64,000 nt of DNA from Rugamonas rubra (lineage in GTDB: Bacteria > Pseudomonadota > Gammaproteobacteria > Burkholderiales > Burkholderiaceae_D), in assembly GCF_900114705.1 (NCBI RefSeq), contig NZ_FOTW01000007.1, positions 124,001-188,000 on the forward strand. Direction: 5' to 3'. The notes under the pieces were generated by a model. The model was given only the letters and a program-made list of their open reading frames with translations, did no database searches and was not told the origin of the DNA. Numbering within the stretch: the stretch's first letter is position 1; each line of letters starts with the position of its first letter. The translations under genes and the position numbers were made by a program. This document shows positions 35,008 to 43,350 of this stretch, piece after piece.

Positions 35008-35304
35008 ATGGATGCAAAGACTCTGAACAAATCCTTGAACGAGGTCCTGGCGTTTGAACGTGGCGAGATCGATCTAAAGACGACTGAAGTCGCCCCTCCG
35101 CTCATCGATGTGAAAAAACTTCGAGCGAAAATCGGATTGTCGCAAAGTGAATTTGCCAGTCGTTTTGGCTTCTCGGCAGCTGCCATCAAAAATTGGGAGC
35201 AAGGGATTCGTCAGCCGGAAGGTCCGGCAAGAACCCTTCTCGCGCTCATCGAGCAGAATCCGAAATTAATCGAGAAAGAAATCAAAAAACTGCAGGCGGC
35301 ATGA
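35008..35304 (+). CDS. XRE-family HTH antitoxin
   Basis: 98 residues. The C-terminal two thirds is a Cro/C1-type helix-turn-helix (KLRAKIGLSQSEFASRFGFS, AAIKNWEQGIRQPEGPARTL), as in HigA/NadS antitoxins. The N-terminal part (LNEVLAFERGEIDLKTTE) probably contacts the toxin. It likely represses the module by binding the dyad at 34469-34483. The 197 bp from here to the tRNA gene contain no gene that I can see. Confidence 0.85.
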   Translation: MDAKTLNKSLNEVLAFERGEIDLKTTEVAPPLIDVKKLRAKIGLSQSEFASRFGFSAAAIKNWEQGIRQPEGPARTLLALIEQNPKLIEKEIKKLQAA

Positions 35305-35501
35305 ACAAGACGGCTTGCCGGGACCAATCGCCGTCCAGAACATATCGCCAGACGCAGTTGCTCCTGAGCTAGAAAGGTGGCTCGTGTATGGTGGTGTCTG
35401 ACGATACGGTTTTGGCACAGTGAATGCGCCAAACAGGCACTATAAGACGTCACATCGCGCAGCAATGCAAGGCTTAAGTATTTGATTTACATGGGGAAAA
35501 C

Positions 35502-35577
35502 TGGTGCGGCTGGCTGGAATCGAACCAGCGACCCTTGGCTTCGGAGGCCAATACTCTATCCACTGAGCTACAGCCGC
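35502..35577 (-). tRNA. tRNA-Arg (anticodon CCG)
   Basis: The minus strand folds as a full cloverleaf: acceptor GCGGCTG/CAGCCGC, D-arm GCTCAGTGGATAGAGT, anticodon loop CTCCGAA within stem TTGGC/GCCAA, T-arm GCTGGTTCGATTCCAGC, discriminator A and encoded CCA. The anticodon CCG reads CGG (Arg). The 3' end faces the toxin-antitoxin module, the usual side for integrated elements. Confidence 0.97.
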
Positions 35578-35776
35578 GCGGGGAACTACTTGAAGTGAAA
35601 CGAAGGATACCGTCTTTCGCCCCCGCCGTCCATGAAAAGTGTCGTATTGCTGGGCAACCACATTCCAAGAAGGGGTTTTTGAGTCTATAATCGCGGGTTT
35701 GGCGAGGGTTTGCAAACCAACATGCAAAACGGCTGTCTCGCTCGGTCCCAGCTTCGAAACCTGTATTAAGGAAATC

Positions 35777-36322
35777 ATGAGCGACGCACACAACGAACAC
35801 GAATCCGCCATCAGAACGCCTAAACAACTGGTCGCGGCCGTCATCGGCTTCTTCGCGATCACCGTCATCGGCATCATTTTGCTGGTCCAATACGTGACGG
35901 CCGACAAGCTGGTCGGCGCCGGCTCCGAGAGCCAGACGCCCGACGCCATCGCCGCGCGCCTGAGCCCGGTCGCCAACGAGGGTTTCACCCTGAAGGACGC
36001 GAGCGGTCCGAAAGTGCTGCAATCGGCCGAGGCCGTCTACACCGCCGTCTGCGCCGCCTGCCACGCCAGCGGCGCCGCCGGCGCACCGAAGTTCGGCGAC
36101 GCCGGCGGCTGGTCGGCGCGCATCGCCCAAGGCTACGACACCCTGCTCAAGCACGCCGTCGAAGGCATCCGCGCCATGCCGGCCAAGGGCGGCAACCCGG
36201 ACCTGGACGACGTCGAAGTGGCCCGCGTGGTGGTCTACCTGGCCAACAGCGCCGGCGCCAAGTTCAAGGAACCGGCCGTGCCGGCTCCAGCGGCCGCCGA
36301 CGGCGCCGCGGCGACCAAGTAA
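35777..36322 (+). CDS. Membrane-anchored c-type cytochrome, cytochrome c5 family
   Basis: 181 residues from ATG 35777, with AAGGA upstream. An N-terminal membrane anchor (about residues 15-40, LVAAVIGFFAITVIGIILLV) is followed by a periplasmic domain with one heme site CAACH, a later axial methionine candidate (IRAMPAKGGNPDLDD) and the helix VARVVVYLANSAG. It carries electrons in the periplasm near the respiratory chain. A TATAAT at 35686-35691 is a likely -10. A terminator follows the gene. Confidence 0.92.
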   Translation: MSDAHNEHESAIRTPKQLVAAVIGFFAITVIGIILLVQYVTADKLVGAGSESQTPDAIAARLSPVANEGFTLKDASGPKVLQSAEAVYTAVCAACHASGAAGAPKFGDAGGWSARIAQGYDTLLKHAVEGIRAMPAKGGNPDLDDVEVARVVVYLANSAGAKFKEPAVPAPAAADGAAATK

Positions 36323-36365
36323 GCCTGTCCCGCCAGGCGCCGATCCGATCGGCGCCAAAACGATA

Positions 36366-36397
36366 AACCCGCTCGCGCAAGCCGGCGGGTTTTTTTG
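36366..36397 (+). terminator. Intrinsic terminator of the cytochrome gene
   Basis: AACCCGC ... GCGGGTT stem with a 12-nt loop, then seven T residues. The remaining gap to 36596 has only a short CCGGACG triplication (about 36455-36477). Confidence 0.85.
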
Positions 36398-36596
36398 CGT
36401 CCCGCTGCGGCGCGGCCAGACGGCGCCACAGCGACGCTTGCCAGCACCGAATACCGGACGCCGGACGCCGGACGCCGGCGGGCCAGCGCGCACCACCAGC
36501 GGCCGCCGTGCCGCCGCCGTGCCGGTGCCGCCCTTCCAGTGCTGTCGTGCGCCGGCGCGGCCGACATTGCCCGCGCCGGCCGCGCCCACGAAAAAA

Positions 36597-36617
36597 GGGC
36601 CGCACAGCGTGCGGCCC
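36597..36617 (-). terminator. Intrinsic terminator after the M13 peptidase cluster
   Basis: Perfect stem GGGCCGCAC-AGC-GTGCGGCCC. On the minus strand it is followed by TTTTTT (36591-36596), 46 bp after the last peptidase stop. Confidence 0.9.
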
Positions 36618-36662
36618 CCTTTCATTTTCCTCAGCTAGCCGCGAAACGGCCAGGCCAGGCTG

Positions 36663-38735
36663 TTACCACATGATGACGCGGTCTTTCGGCGCCAGGTACA
36701 TCTTGTCGCCTTCCTTGACACCAAACGCGCTGTAGAAGCCAGGTTGGTTGCGCATGGTGCCGTTGGCGCGGAACTGGCCCGGCGAGTGCGGATCGGTCTT
36801 GATCTGCACGATCTGCTGCGGTTCGCGCATCTTCATGCGCCATACCTGGGCGAAGCCCATGAAGAAGCGCTGGTCGCCGGTCAAACCGTCGATCACCGGC
36901 GCCGGTTTGCCCTTCAGCGACAGCTTGTAGGCCTTGTAGGCGATCGCCACGCCGGAGTTGTCGGCAATGTTCTCGCCCAGGGTCAGCTCGCCGTTGACCT
37001 TGTAGCCCGGCAGCGGGCTGAACTCGCCGTACTGCTTGACCAGCATCTTGGTCTTCTTCTCGAAGTTCTTGTGGTCCGACTTGGTCCACCAGTCGCGCAG
37101 GTTGCCGTCGCCGTCGTACTGGGCGCCCTGGTCGTCGAAGCCGTGGCTGATCTCGTGGCCGATCACGCCGCCGATGGCGCCGTAGTTGACCGCGTCATCG
37201 GCGTTGGCGTCGAAGAACGGCGCCTGCAGGATCGAGGCCGGGAAAACGATCTCGTTCATCTCCGGGTTGTAGTAGGCGTTCACCGTTTGCGGCGTCATGC
37301 CCCACTCTTCGCGGTCGATCGGTTTACCCAGCTTGTTGAGTTCCTTGTTGTAGTCGAACTGGTGCGAACGCAGCACGTTGCCCAGCAGGTCGTCCTTGGA
37401 CACTTCCAGCTTCGAGTAGTCGCGCCAGTGGTTCGGGTAGGCGATCTTGGTGGTGAACTTGGCCAGCTTGGCTTGCGCCTGCTTCTTGGTGACCGGGCTC
37501 ATCCAGTCGAGCTTGTCGATGCTGGTCTTGTACGAGGCCAGCAGGTTCTTCACCAGCGCTTCCATGCGCGCCTTGCGCTCGGCCGGGAAGTGGGCTTCGA
37601 CGTACAGCTTGCCGACGCTCTCGCCCAGCGCGCCCTCGGTGACGCTGACGCCGCGCTTCCAACGTGGCCGCATTTCGGTCACGCCGCTCAGCACGGTGCC
37701 GTAGAAGGCGAAGTTCTCTTCGACGAAGGCCTTCGACAGGTAGGGCGCGCTGGCGCGGATCGCCTGCCATTGGAAGTAGGCCTTCCAGCTGTCGAGCGGC
37801 GTGGCGGCCAGCACCTCGTTGAAGCCCTTGAAGTAGCTCGGCTGGCTGACGATCACGTAGCCGACCTTGCCGGCGACGCCGGTGTCCTTCAGGTAGGCGG
37901 CCCAGTCGTAGCCCGGGGTCAGCTCGCCCAGCTTGGCGACGTCGACCTTGTTGTAGGCCTTGACCGGGTCGCGCAGTTCGACCTTGCTCCACTGGATCTT
38001 GGCCAGCTCGGTTTCCAGCGCGACGATGGCCTTGGCCGAGGCGGCGGCGTTGGCGTCGCCGGCCAGGGTCAGCATCTTGGCCACGTGCAGCTGGTACTTG
38101 GCCAGCGCGTCGGCCATTTTGGCGTCGTCCTTTTTCAGGTAGTAGTCGCGGTCGGGCAGGCCCAGGCCGTCCTGGTACAGGTCGGCGACGTACTTGGTCG
38201 AATCCTTGTTGTCCTGGTGCACGCCGTAGCTGTACGGCGCGCCAAAGCCCAGCTGGTTGAAGCGGGCGATCAGCGCCGGGATCTGCTTCTTGTCGCTCAG
38301 CGCGGCCACCTTGGCCAGTTCGCCGTTCAACGGCGTCAGGCCGAGCTGTTCGAGGCGGGCCTCGTCCATGAAGCTGGCGTAGAAGTCGCCGATGCGCTGG
38401 GCGTCGGAGCCGGCGGTCTTGGACGGCGCGTTGGCGGCGCCCTCGATGATGGCGCGCAGCTGCGGCTGGACGTCGTCGCGCAGCTTGGCGAAGGAGCCCC
38501 AGCTCGACTTGTCGGCCGGGATCTCGGTGTTGGCCAGCCACTTGCCATTCAGGTGGGTGAAGAAGTCGTCCTGCGCGCGCACGGACGGCTCGATGTATTC
38601 GGTGGCGATGCCCGACACCATCTTGGCGCCGGCGGCGTTGGCGCTGACCGGTGCGGGAGCGGCGGCCTGGTCGGCGGCACCGGCGTAGCCTGCGATCAGG
38701 CTGAGGGTTAAGGCACTTAACAAGTAACGATTCAC
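36663..38735 (-). CDS. M13-family zinc metallopeptidase, first tandem copy
   Basis: 690 residues with a signal peptide (MNRYLLSALTLSLIAGYAGA). Neprilysin/PepO-type peptidase: the zinc motif GHEISHGFDD near residue 525 and the third ligand in GENIADNSG near 587, ending in the conserved terminal Trp (DRVIMW). It cleaves small peptides in the periplasm. It is the most downstream of three paralogous genes on this strand, has its own extended -10 promoter 64 bp upstream and is followed by a terminator. It is closely similar in length and motif order to the other two copies. Confidence 0.93.
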   Translation of the reverse strand: MNRYLLSALTLSLIAGYAGAADQAAAPAPVSANAAGAKMVSGIATEYIEPSVRAQDDFFTHLNGKWLANTEIPADKSSWGSFAKLRDDVQPQLRAIIEGAANAPSKTAGSDAQRIGDFYASFMDEARLEQLGLTPLNGELAKVAALSDKKQIPALIARFNQLGFGAPYSYGVHQDNKDSTKYVADLYQDGLGLPDRDYYLKKDDAKMADALAKYQLHVAKMLTLAGDANAAASAKAIVALETELAKIQWSKVELRDPVKAYNKVDVAKLGELTPGYDWAAYLKDTGVAGKVGYVIVSQPSYFKGFNEVLAATPLDSWKAYFQWQAIRASAPYLSKAFVEENFAFYGTVLSGVTEMRPRWKRGVSVTEGALGESVGKLYVEAHFPAERKARMEALVKNLLASYKTSIDKLDWMSPVTKKQAQAKLAKFTTKIAYPNHWRDYSKLEVSKDDLLGNVLRSHQFDYNKELNKLGKPIDREEWGMTPQTVNAYYNPEMNEIVFPASILQAPFFDANADDAVNYGAIGGVIGHEISHGFDDQGAQYDGDGNLRDWWTKSDHKNFEKKTKMLVKQYGEFSPLPGYKVNGELTLGENIADNSGVAIAYKAYKLSLKGKPAPVIDGLTGDQRFFMGFAQVWRMKMREPQQIVQIKTDPHSPGQFRANGTMRNQPGFYSAFGVKEGDKMYLAPKDRVIMW

Positions 38736-38798
38736 AGAATTATCCCCATTGTTTATAACGAAAAAGGTATGAAACCTTGGACTTTTGGCCCGTCTGGC

Positions 38799-38808
38799 AC
38801 TGTAGCAT
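38799..38808 (-). promoter_or_regulatory. Extended -10 promoter element, peptidase copy 1
   Basis: The minus strand reads ATGCTACAGT (TG-n-TACAGT), 64 bp from the ATG. The same 10-mer lies 65 bp before the third peptidase gene. Confidence 0.55.
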
Positions 38809-38846
38809 ATTGGCGCCGCCGTGGCAGCCGGCGCCTCGGGCCGGCG

Positions 38847-40925
38847 CTACCACATCTGCACCCGCTCCTTCGGCGGCAGGTACATCTTGTCGCCCGGCTT
38901 GACGCCGAAGGCGTCGTAGAAGCCCGGCTGGTTGCGCACCGTGCCGTTGGCGCGGAACTGGTCCGGCGCGTGCGGGTCGCTCTTCAGGTAGACGATCTGC
39001 TGGGCCTCGCGGACCTTGCTGCGCCAAACCTGGGCGAAGCCCATGTAGAAGCGCTGGTCGCCGGTCAGCCCGTCGATCACCGGCGCCGCCTTGCCGCCCA
39101 GCGACAACTTGTAGGCCTTGTAGGCGATGGCGATGCCGGAGTTGTCGGCGATGTTCTCGCCCAGGGTCAGCTCGCCGTTGACGAAGTAGCCCTTGACCGG
39201 GCTGAAGGCGCTGTACTGCTTGACCAGCATCTGGCTCTTGGCGGCGAACTGCTGGTGGTCGGCCTTGCTCCACCAGTCGCGCAGGTTGCCGTCGCCGTCG
39301 TACTGGGCGCCCTGGTCGTCGAAGCCGTGGCTGATCTCGTGGCCGATCACCGCGCCGATGCCGCCGTAGTTGACGGCGTCGTCGGCCTCGGCGTCGAAGA
39401 ACGGCGGCTGCAGGATGGCGGCCGGGAAGACGATCTCGTTCATCTCCGGGTTGTAGTAGGCGTTCACCGTCTGCGGCGTCATGCCCCACTCGGCGCGGTC
39501 GATCGGCTTGCCCAGCTTGGCCAACTCGTGCTGGTAGGCGAACTCGGCGGAGCGCATGGCGTTGCCCAGCAGGTCGTCGCGGCGCACCTCCAGCTCGGCG
39601 TAGTCGCGCCATTTGCTCGGGTAGCCGATCTTGGTGGTGAACTTGGCCAGCTTGGCCTGGGCCTGCTTCTTGGTCGCCGGGCTCATCCAGTCGAGCGTGG
39701 CGATGCTGCCCTGGTAGGCCGCCAGCAGGTTCTTCACCAGCGCCTCCATGCGCGCCTTGCGCTCGGCCGGGAAGTGCGCCTCGACGTACAGCTTGCCCAG
39801 GCTCTCGCCGAGCGCGCCGTCGGTGGCGTTGACGCCGCGCTTCCAGCGCGGCTCCATCTCGCTCACCTCGCGCAGCGCGGTGTGGAACATGGCGAAGTTC
39901 TCGTCGACGAAGGCCTTGCTCAGGTAGGGCGCGCTGTCGTGCAGCAGATGCCACTGGAAGTAGGCCTTCCAGACGGCCAGCGGGGTCTTCGCCAGCAGCG
40001 CGGCGACGCCCTTCAGGTAGCTGGGCTGGGCGACGATGACGTAGTCGACCTTGCCGGCCAGGCCGGTGTCGGCCAGGTAGCCGGCCCAGTCGTGGCCGGG
40101 GGTGAGCGCGTTCAGCTTGTCGAGCGCGACCTTGTTGTAGGCCTTGACCGGGTCGCGCAGCTGCACCTGGGTCCACTGCGCCCGGGCCAGCGCCGTCTCC
40201 AGCGCGACGATGGCCTTGGCGTCGGCGGCCGGCGTGGCGTTGTCGGCCAGCGTCAGCATTTTTTCGATGTGGCGTTCGTACTGGGCGAGGATCTTGGCCA
40301 GCTTGGCGTCGTCCTTCTTCAGGTAGTAGTCGCGGTCGGGCAGGCCGAGGCCGGACTGGCCGATGTCGGCGACGTACTTGGTCGAGTCCTTGTTGTCCTG
40401 GTGGACGCCGAAGGCGTAGGGCGCGCCCATGCCGTAGCGGTTGAAGTGGGCGATCAGGGCCGGCAGGTCGCGCCTGTCCTGCACCGCGTCGATGCGCTCG
40501 AGCTCCTCCTTGAGCGGCTCCAGGCCGAGCCGCTCGAGGCGGGCCTCGTCCATGAAGCTGGCGTAGAAGTCGCCGATGCGCTGGGCGTCCGAGCCGGACG
40601 CGGCGTGGCCGCCGGCCTCGGCGGCGGCGCGCTCGATGATGGCGCGCAGCTGCGGCTTGGTGTCGTCGTCGAGCTTCTCGAAGGCGCCCCAGCTGGAGCG
40701 GTCGGACGGAATCGCCGTGTGGGCCAGCCACTTGCCGTTCAGGCTGACGAAGAAGTCGTCCTGCGCCCGCACCGCCGGGTCCATGTTCTCGATGGCGATG
40801 CCGGAGCGCGGCGCGGCGGCGGCCGGCGTGCCGATGGCGGCGGCGGGGGTGTCGGCCGCGTCGGCCGCGCCGACGGCGCCGGCCAGCAGGGCCAGCGTCA
40901 GGGCGCTCAATAGATGTGCTTTCAC
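38847..40925 (-). CDS. M13-family zinc metallopeptidase, second tandem copy
   Basis: 692 residues from GTG 40925, with GGAGAG upstream, giving a clean signal peptide (MKAHLLSALTLALLAGAVGA). An in-frame ATG at 40988 lies at the promoter and would spoil the signal, so I reject it. The zinc motif GHEISHGFDD is near residue 530, GENIADNSG follows, and the end is ERVQMW. A periplasmic oligopeptidase by family. It lies between two paralogs, with short gaps that hold separate promoters. Confidence 0.92.
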   Translation of the reverse strand: MKAHLLSALTLALLAGAVGAADAADTPAAAIGTPAAAAPRSGIAIENMDPAVRAQDDFFVSLNGKWLAHTAIPSDRSSWGAFEKLDDDTKPQLRAIIERAAAEAGGHAASGSDAQRIGDFYASFMDEARLERLGLEPLKEELERIDAVQDRRDLPALIAHFNRYGMGAPYAFGVHQDNKDSTKYVADIGQSGLGLPDRDYYLKKDDAKLAKILAQYERHIEKMLTLADNATPAADAKAIVALETALARAQWTQVQLRDPVKAYNKVALDKLNALTPGHDWAGYLADTGLAGKVDYVIVAQPSYLKGVAALLAKTPLAVWKAYFQWHLLHDSAPYLSKAFVDENFAMFHTALREVSEMEPRWKRGVNATDGALGESLGKLYVEAHFPAERKARMEALVKNLLAAYQGSIATLDWMSPATKKQAQAKLAKFTTKIGYPSKWRDYAELEVRRDDLLGNAMRSAEFAYQHELAKLGKPIDRAEWGMTPQTVNAYYNPEMNEIVFPAAILQPPFFDAEADDAVNYGGIGAVIGHEISHGFDDQGAQYDGDGNLRDWWSKADHQQFAAKSQMLVKQYSAFSPVKGYFVNGELTLGENIADNSGIAIAYKAYKLSLGGKAAPVIDGLTGDQRFYMGFAQVWRSKVREAQQIVYLKSDPHAPDQFRANGTVRNQPGFYDAFGVKPGDKMYLPPKERVQMW

Positions 40926-40978
40926 TTTTCTTCTCTCCCGGATGAATGGCAAGTGGACAAGTCCTCGCCAACGCGGCG

Positions 40979-40988
40979 ACTTTATCAT
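40979..40988 (-). promoter_or_regulatory. Extended -10 promoter element, peptidase copy 2
   Basis: The minus strand reads ATGATAAAGT (TG-n-TAAAGT), 8 of 10 identical to the elements before copies 1 and 3, 54 bp from the GTG. Confidence 0.55.
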
Positions 40989-41005
40989 GGCTGAAACGCA
41001 GGAAT

Positions 41006-41038
41006 AACAAAAAAGCCACGCTAGGTGGCTTTTTTGTT
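41006..41038. terminator. Bidirectional terminator between peptidase copies 2 and 3
   Basis: Perfect 14-bp arms (AACAAAAAAGCCAC / GTGGCTTTTTTGTT) with a 5-nt loop, 29 bp after the copy 3 stop. It ends the copy 3 transcript on the minus strand. Confidence 0.93.
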
Positions 41039-41066
41039 GGTTTTTGCTATCTACCGGTTCCGGCGA

Positions 41067-43106
41067 TCACCAGATGATGACGCGCTGTTCGGGCGCCAGG
41101 TACATCTTGTCGCCCCGTTTGACGTCGAAGGCCTCGTAGAAGCCGTTCTGGTTCATCATCGTGCCGTTGGCGCGGAACTGGCCGGGCGAGTGCGGGTCGG
41201 TCTTGATCTGCACGATCTGCTGCTGCTCGCGCATCTTGCTGCGCCAGACCTGGCCGAAGCCCATGTAGAAGCGCTGGTCGCCCGTCAGGCCGTCGATCAC
41301 CGGCGCCGCCTTGCCGCCCAGCGACAGCTTGTAGGCCTTGTAGGCGATGGCGATGCCGGAGTTGTCGGCGATGTTCTCGCCCAGGGTCAGCTCGCCGTTG
41401 ACGTGGTAGCCGGGCAGCGGGCTGTAGCCGTTGTACTGTTTGACCAGGGCGTCGGTCTTGGCCTTGAAGTTGGCGCGGTCGGCCTTGCTCCACCAGTCGC
41501 GCAGGTTGCCGTCGCCGTCGGACTGGCTGCCCTTGTCGTCGAAGCCGTGGCTGATCTCGTGGCCGATGACGGCGCCGATGGCGCCGTAGTTGACGGCGTC
41601 GTCGGCGCGCGCGTCAAAGAACGGCGGCTGCAAAATCGCGGCCGGGAAGACGATCTCGTTCTTGCCCGAGTTGTAGTAGGCGTTGACGGTTTGCGGCGTC
41701 ATGCCCCACTCCTCGCGGTCGACCGGCTTGCCCAGCTTGTCGACCATGCGCCGGTACTCGAAGTGCGCGGCGCGCAGCGTGTTGCCGGCCAGGTCGCCGC
41801 GGCTGATCGCCAGGCGCGAGTAGTCGCGCCACTTGTTCGGGTAGCCGATCTTCGGGGTGAACTTGGCCAGCTTGGCCTGGGCCTCCTTCTTGGTTTCCGC
41901 GCTCATCCAGTCGAGCGTGTCGATGCTCTGCTGGTAGGACGCCAGCAGGTTCTTCACCAGCGCCTCCATGCGCGCCTTGCGCGCGGGCGGGAAGTGCTGC
42001 GCCACGTAGAGCTTGCCCAGGCTTTCGCCCAGCACCGACTCGACCAGGTGCACGCCGCGCTTCCAGCGCGGCTCCTGCTCGGTGACGCCGGAGACGACGG
42101 TGCCGTAGAAGGCGAAGTTGGCGTCGGCGAAGGGTTTCGACAGGTAGGGCGCGGCGTCGCGCACCAGCTTCCACTCCAGGTAGGCCTTCCAGCTGGACAG
42201 CTCGGTCTGCGCCATCAGCTTGTCGAGCGCGGCCAGGTAGCTGGGCTGGTTGACGATCACGTAGTCGGTCTTGCTGGCCACGCCGGCGGCGGCCAGCGCG
42301 TGCTTCCAGTCGTAGCCGGGGGCCAGCTCGGCCAGCTTGTCGATCGCCATCTTGTTGTAGCGCTTGACCGGGTCGCGGTTCTCCACCTTGGTCCACTGCA
42401 CCTCGGCCAGCGCGGTCTCCAGCGCGACGACGGCCTGGGCGCTGGCGGCGGCGTTCTTGTCGCCGGCCAGCTTGAGCATGGTCTCGACGTGGGCCTGGTA
42501 CTTGGCCAGCACGGCGACCAGCTTGGCGTCGTCCTTCTTCAGGTAGTAGTCGCGGTCGGGCAGGCCCAGGCCGCCCTGGCTGATGCCGACGGCGTACTTG
42601 GTCGACTCGCGCGCGTCCTGGCTGACGTAGACGCCGTAGGGGCCGGGCACGCCGATCTGCGCCAGGTGGGCGATCAAGGCCGGCAGGCCCTTCTTGTCCT
42701 TCAGCGAGCGGATCGCGCTCAGTTCGCCGGTGAGCGGCTTGATGCCCATGCTGTCGAGTTTTTTCTCGTCCATGAAGCTGGCGTACAAGTCGCCGATCTT
42801 CTGCGCGTCGCTGCCGGCCTTCTTGTTCTTGTCCTGCTGGGCCGCCTCGACGATGGCGCGCAGTTGCGGCAGCGTGTCGTCGCGCAGCTTGGCGAAGGAG
42901 CCCCAGCTGGACTTGTCGGCCGGGATCTCGGCGCTTTTCAGCCATTGGCCGTTCAGGTGCAGGAAAAAGTCGTCCTGGGCGCGCACGGCCGGGTCGATGT
43001 ACTGCGTCTCGATGCCGGACGACAGCGCCGGGGTGCTCGGTTCGGCCGCGTGGGCGAAGGCCGTCAGCAGGCCGAGGGTGAGGGTGCTCATCAGATGTCG
43101 TTTCAC
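41067..43106 (-). CDS. M13-family zinc metallopeptidase, third tandem copy
   Basis: 679 residues with a signal peptide (MKRHLMSTLTLGLLTAFAHA). The zinc motif GHEISHGFDD is near residue 515, GENIADNSG follows, and the terminal Trp is RVIIW. It is the most upstream of three M13 paralogs, with its own extended -10 element 65 bp upstream and a strong terminator behind. A TonB receptor gene lies upstream on the same strand. The group may digest imported or scavenged peptides, but linkage to the receptor is only positional. Confidence 0.93.
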   Translation of the reverse strand: MKRHLMSTLTLGLLTAFAHAAEPSTPALSSGIETQYIDPAVRAQDDFFLHLNGQWLKSAEIPADKSSWGSFAKLRDDTLPQLRAIVEAAQQDKNKKAGSDAQKIGDLYASFMDEKKLDSMGIKPLTGELSAIRSLKDKKGLPALIAHLAQIGVPGPYGVYVSQDARESTKYAVGISQGGLGLPDRDYYLKKDDAKLVAVLAKYQAHVETMLKLAGDKNAAASAQAVVALETALAEVQWTKVENRDPVKRYNKMAIDKLAELAPGYDWKHALAAAGVASKTDYVIVNQPSYLAALDKLMAQTELSSWKAYLEWKLVRDAAPYLSKPFADANFAFYGTVVSGVTEQEPRWKRGVHLVESVLGESLGKLYVAQHFPPARKARMEALVKNLLASYQQSIDTLDWMSAETKKEAQAKLAKFTPKIGYPNKWRDYSRLAISRGDLAGNTLRAAHFEYRRMVDKLGKPVDREEWGMTPQTVNAYYNSGKNEIVFPAAILQPPFFDARADDAVNYGAIGAVIGHEISHGFDDKGSQSDGDGNLRDWWSKADRANFKAKTDALVKQYNGYSPLPGYHVNGELTLGENIADNSGIAIAYKAYKLSLGGKAAPVIDGLTGDQRFYMGFGQVWRSKMREQQQIVQIKTDPHSPGQFRANGTMMNQNGFYEAFDVKRGDKMYLAPEQRVIIW

Positions 43107-43170
43107 TGGATGTCCTTATGGGGCATGGTAACAGGGGCGGACGGTCGGCCGGCCCCGGGAATGGTTTGCG

Positions 43171-43180
43171 ACTGTAGCAT
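43171..43180 (-). promoter_or_regulatory. Extended -10 promoter element, peptidase copy 3
   Basis: The minus strand reads ATGCTACAGT, identical to the element at 38799-38808 and at the same distance from its start codon. Confidence 0.55.
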
Positions 43181-43273
43181 GGTGGGCGCGGGCGCGCCAG
43201 CGGCGGGGTGGGCAAATTTGCCGAGGCCGCCGGCGCGGCCGGCCTCGGTGGCGGCGGGGCGGGGGCGGCCCCC

Positions 43274-43299
43274 AGGGTCAGACCCTAGGGTCTGACCCT
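43274..43299. repeat. Palindromic intergenic repeat, core type A, copy 4
   Basis: AGGGTCAGACCCT directly followed by AGGGTCTGACCCT, 52 bp past the stop of the TonB receptor gene. A TTCGCCTGTGGGTT...GCGGCGCCGC segment beside it resembles the outer flank of other copies. Confidence 0.9.
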
Positions 43300-43350
43300 C
43301 GATTTCGCCTGTGGGTTTTCTTGCGGCGCCGCGGCCGCCGGGACGGCGGC

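Noticed and set aside
35502..35577. Attachment-site duplication of the tRNA-Arg 3' end
   Set aside because: I looked for a second copy of the tRNA 3' segment (for example GGAATCGAACC) to the left of the toxin-antitoxin module and found none, so an island border is not supported.
38769..40913. 714-codon plus-strand frame opposite the second M13 peptidase
   Set aside because: Repetitive Val/Gly/Leu/Ala composition, no ribosome site, and fully covered by a peptidase with intact zinc motifs. The same holds for the long frames opposite the other peptidases.
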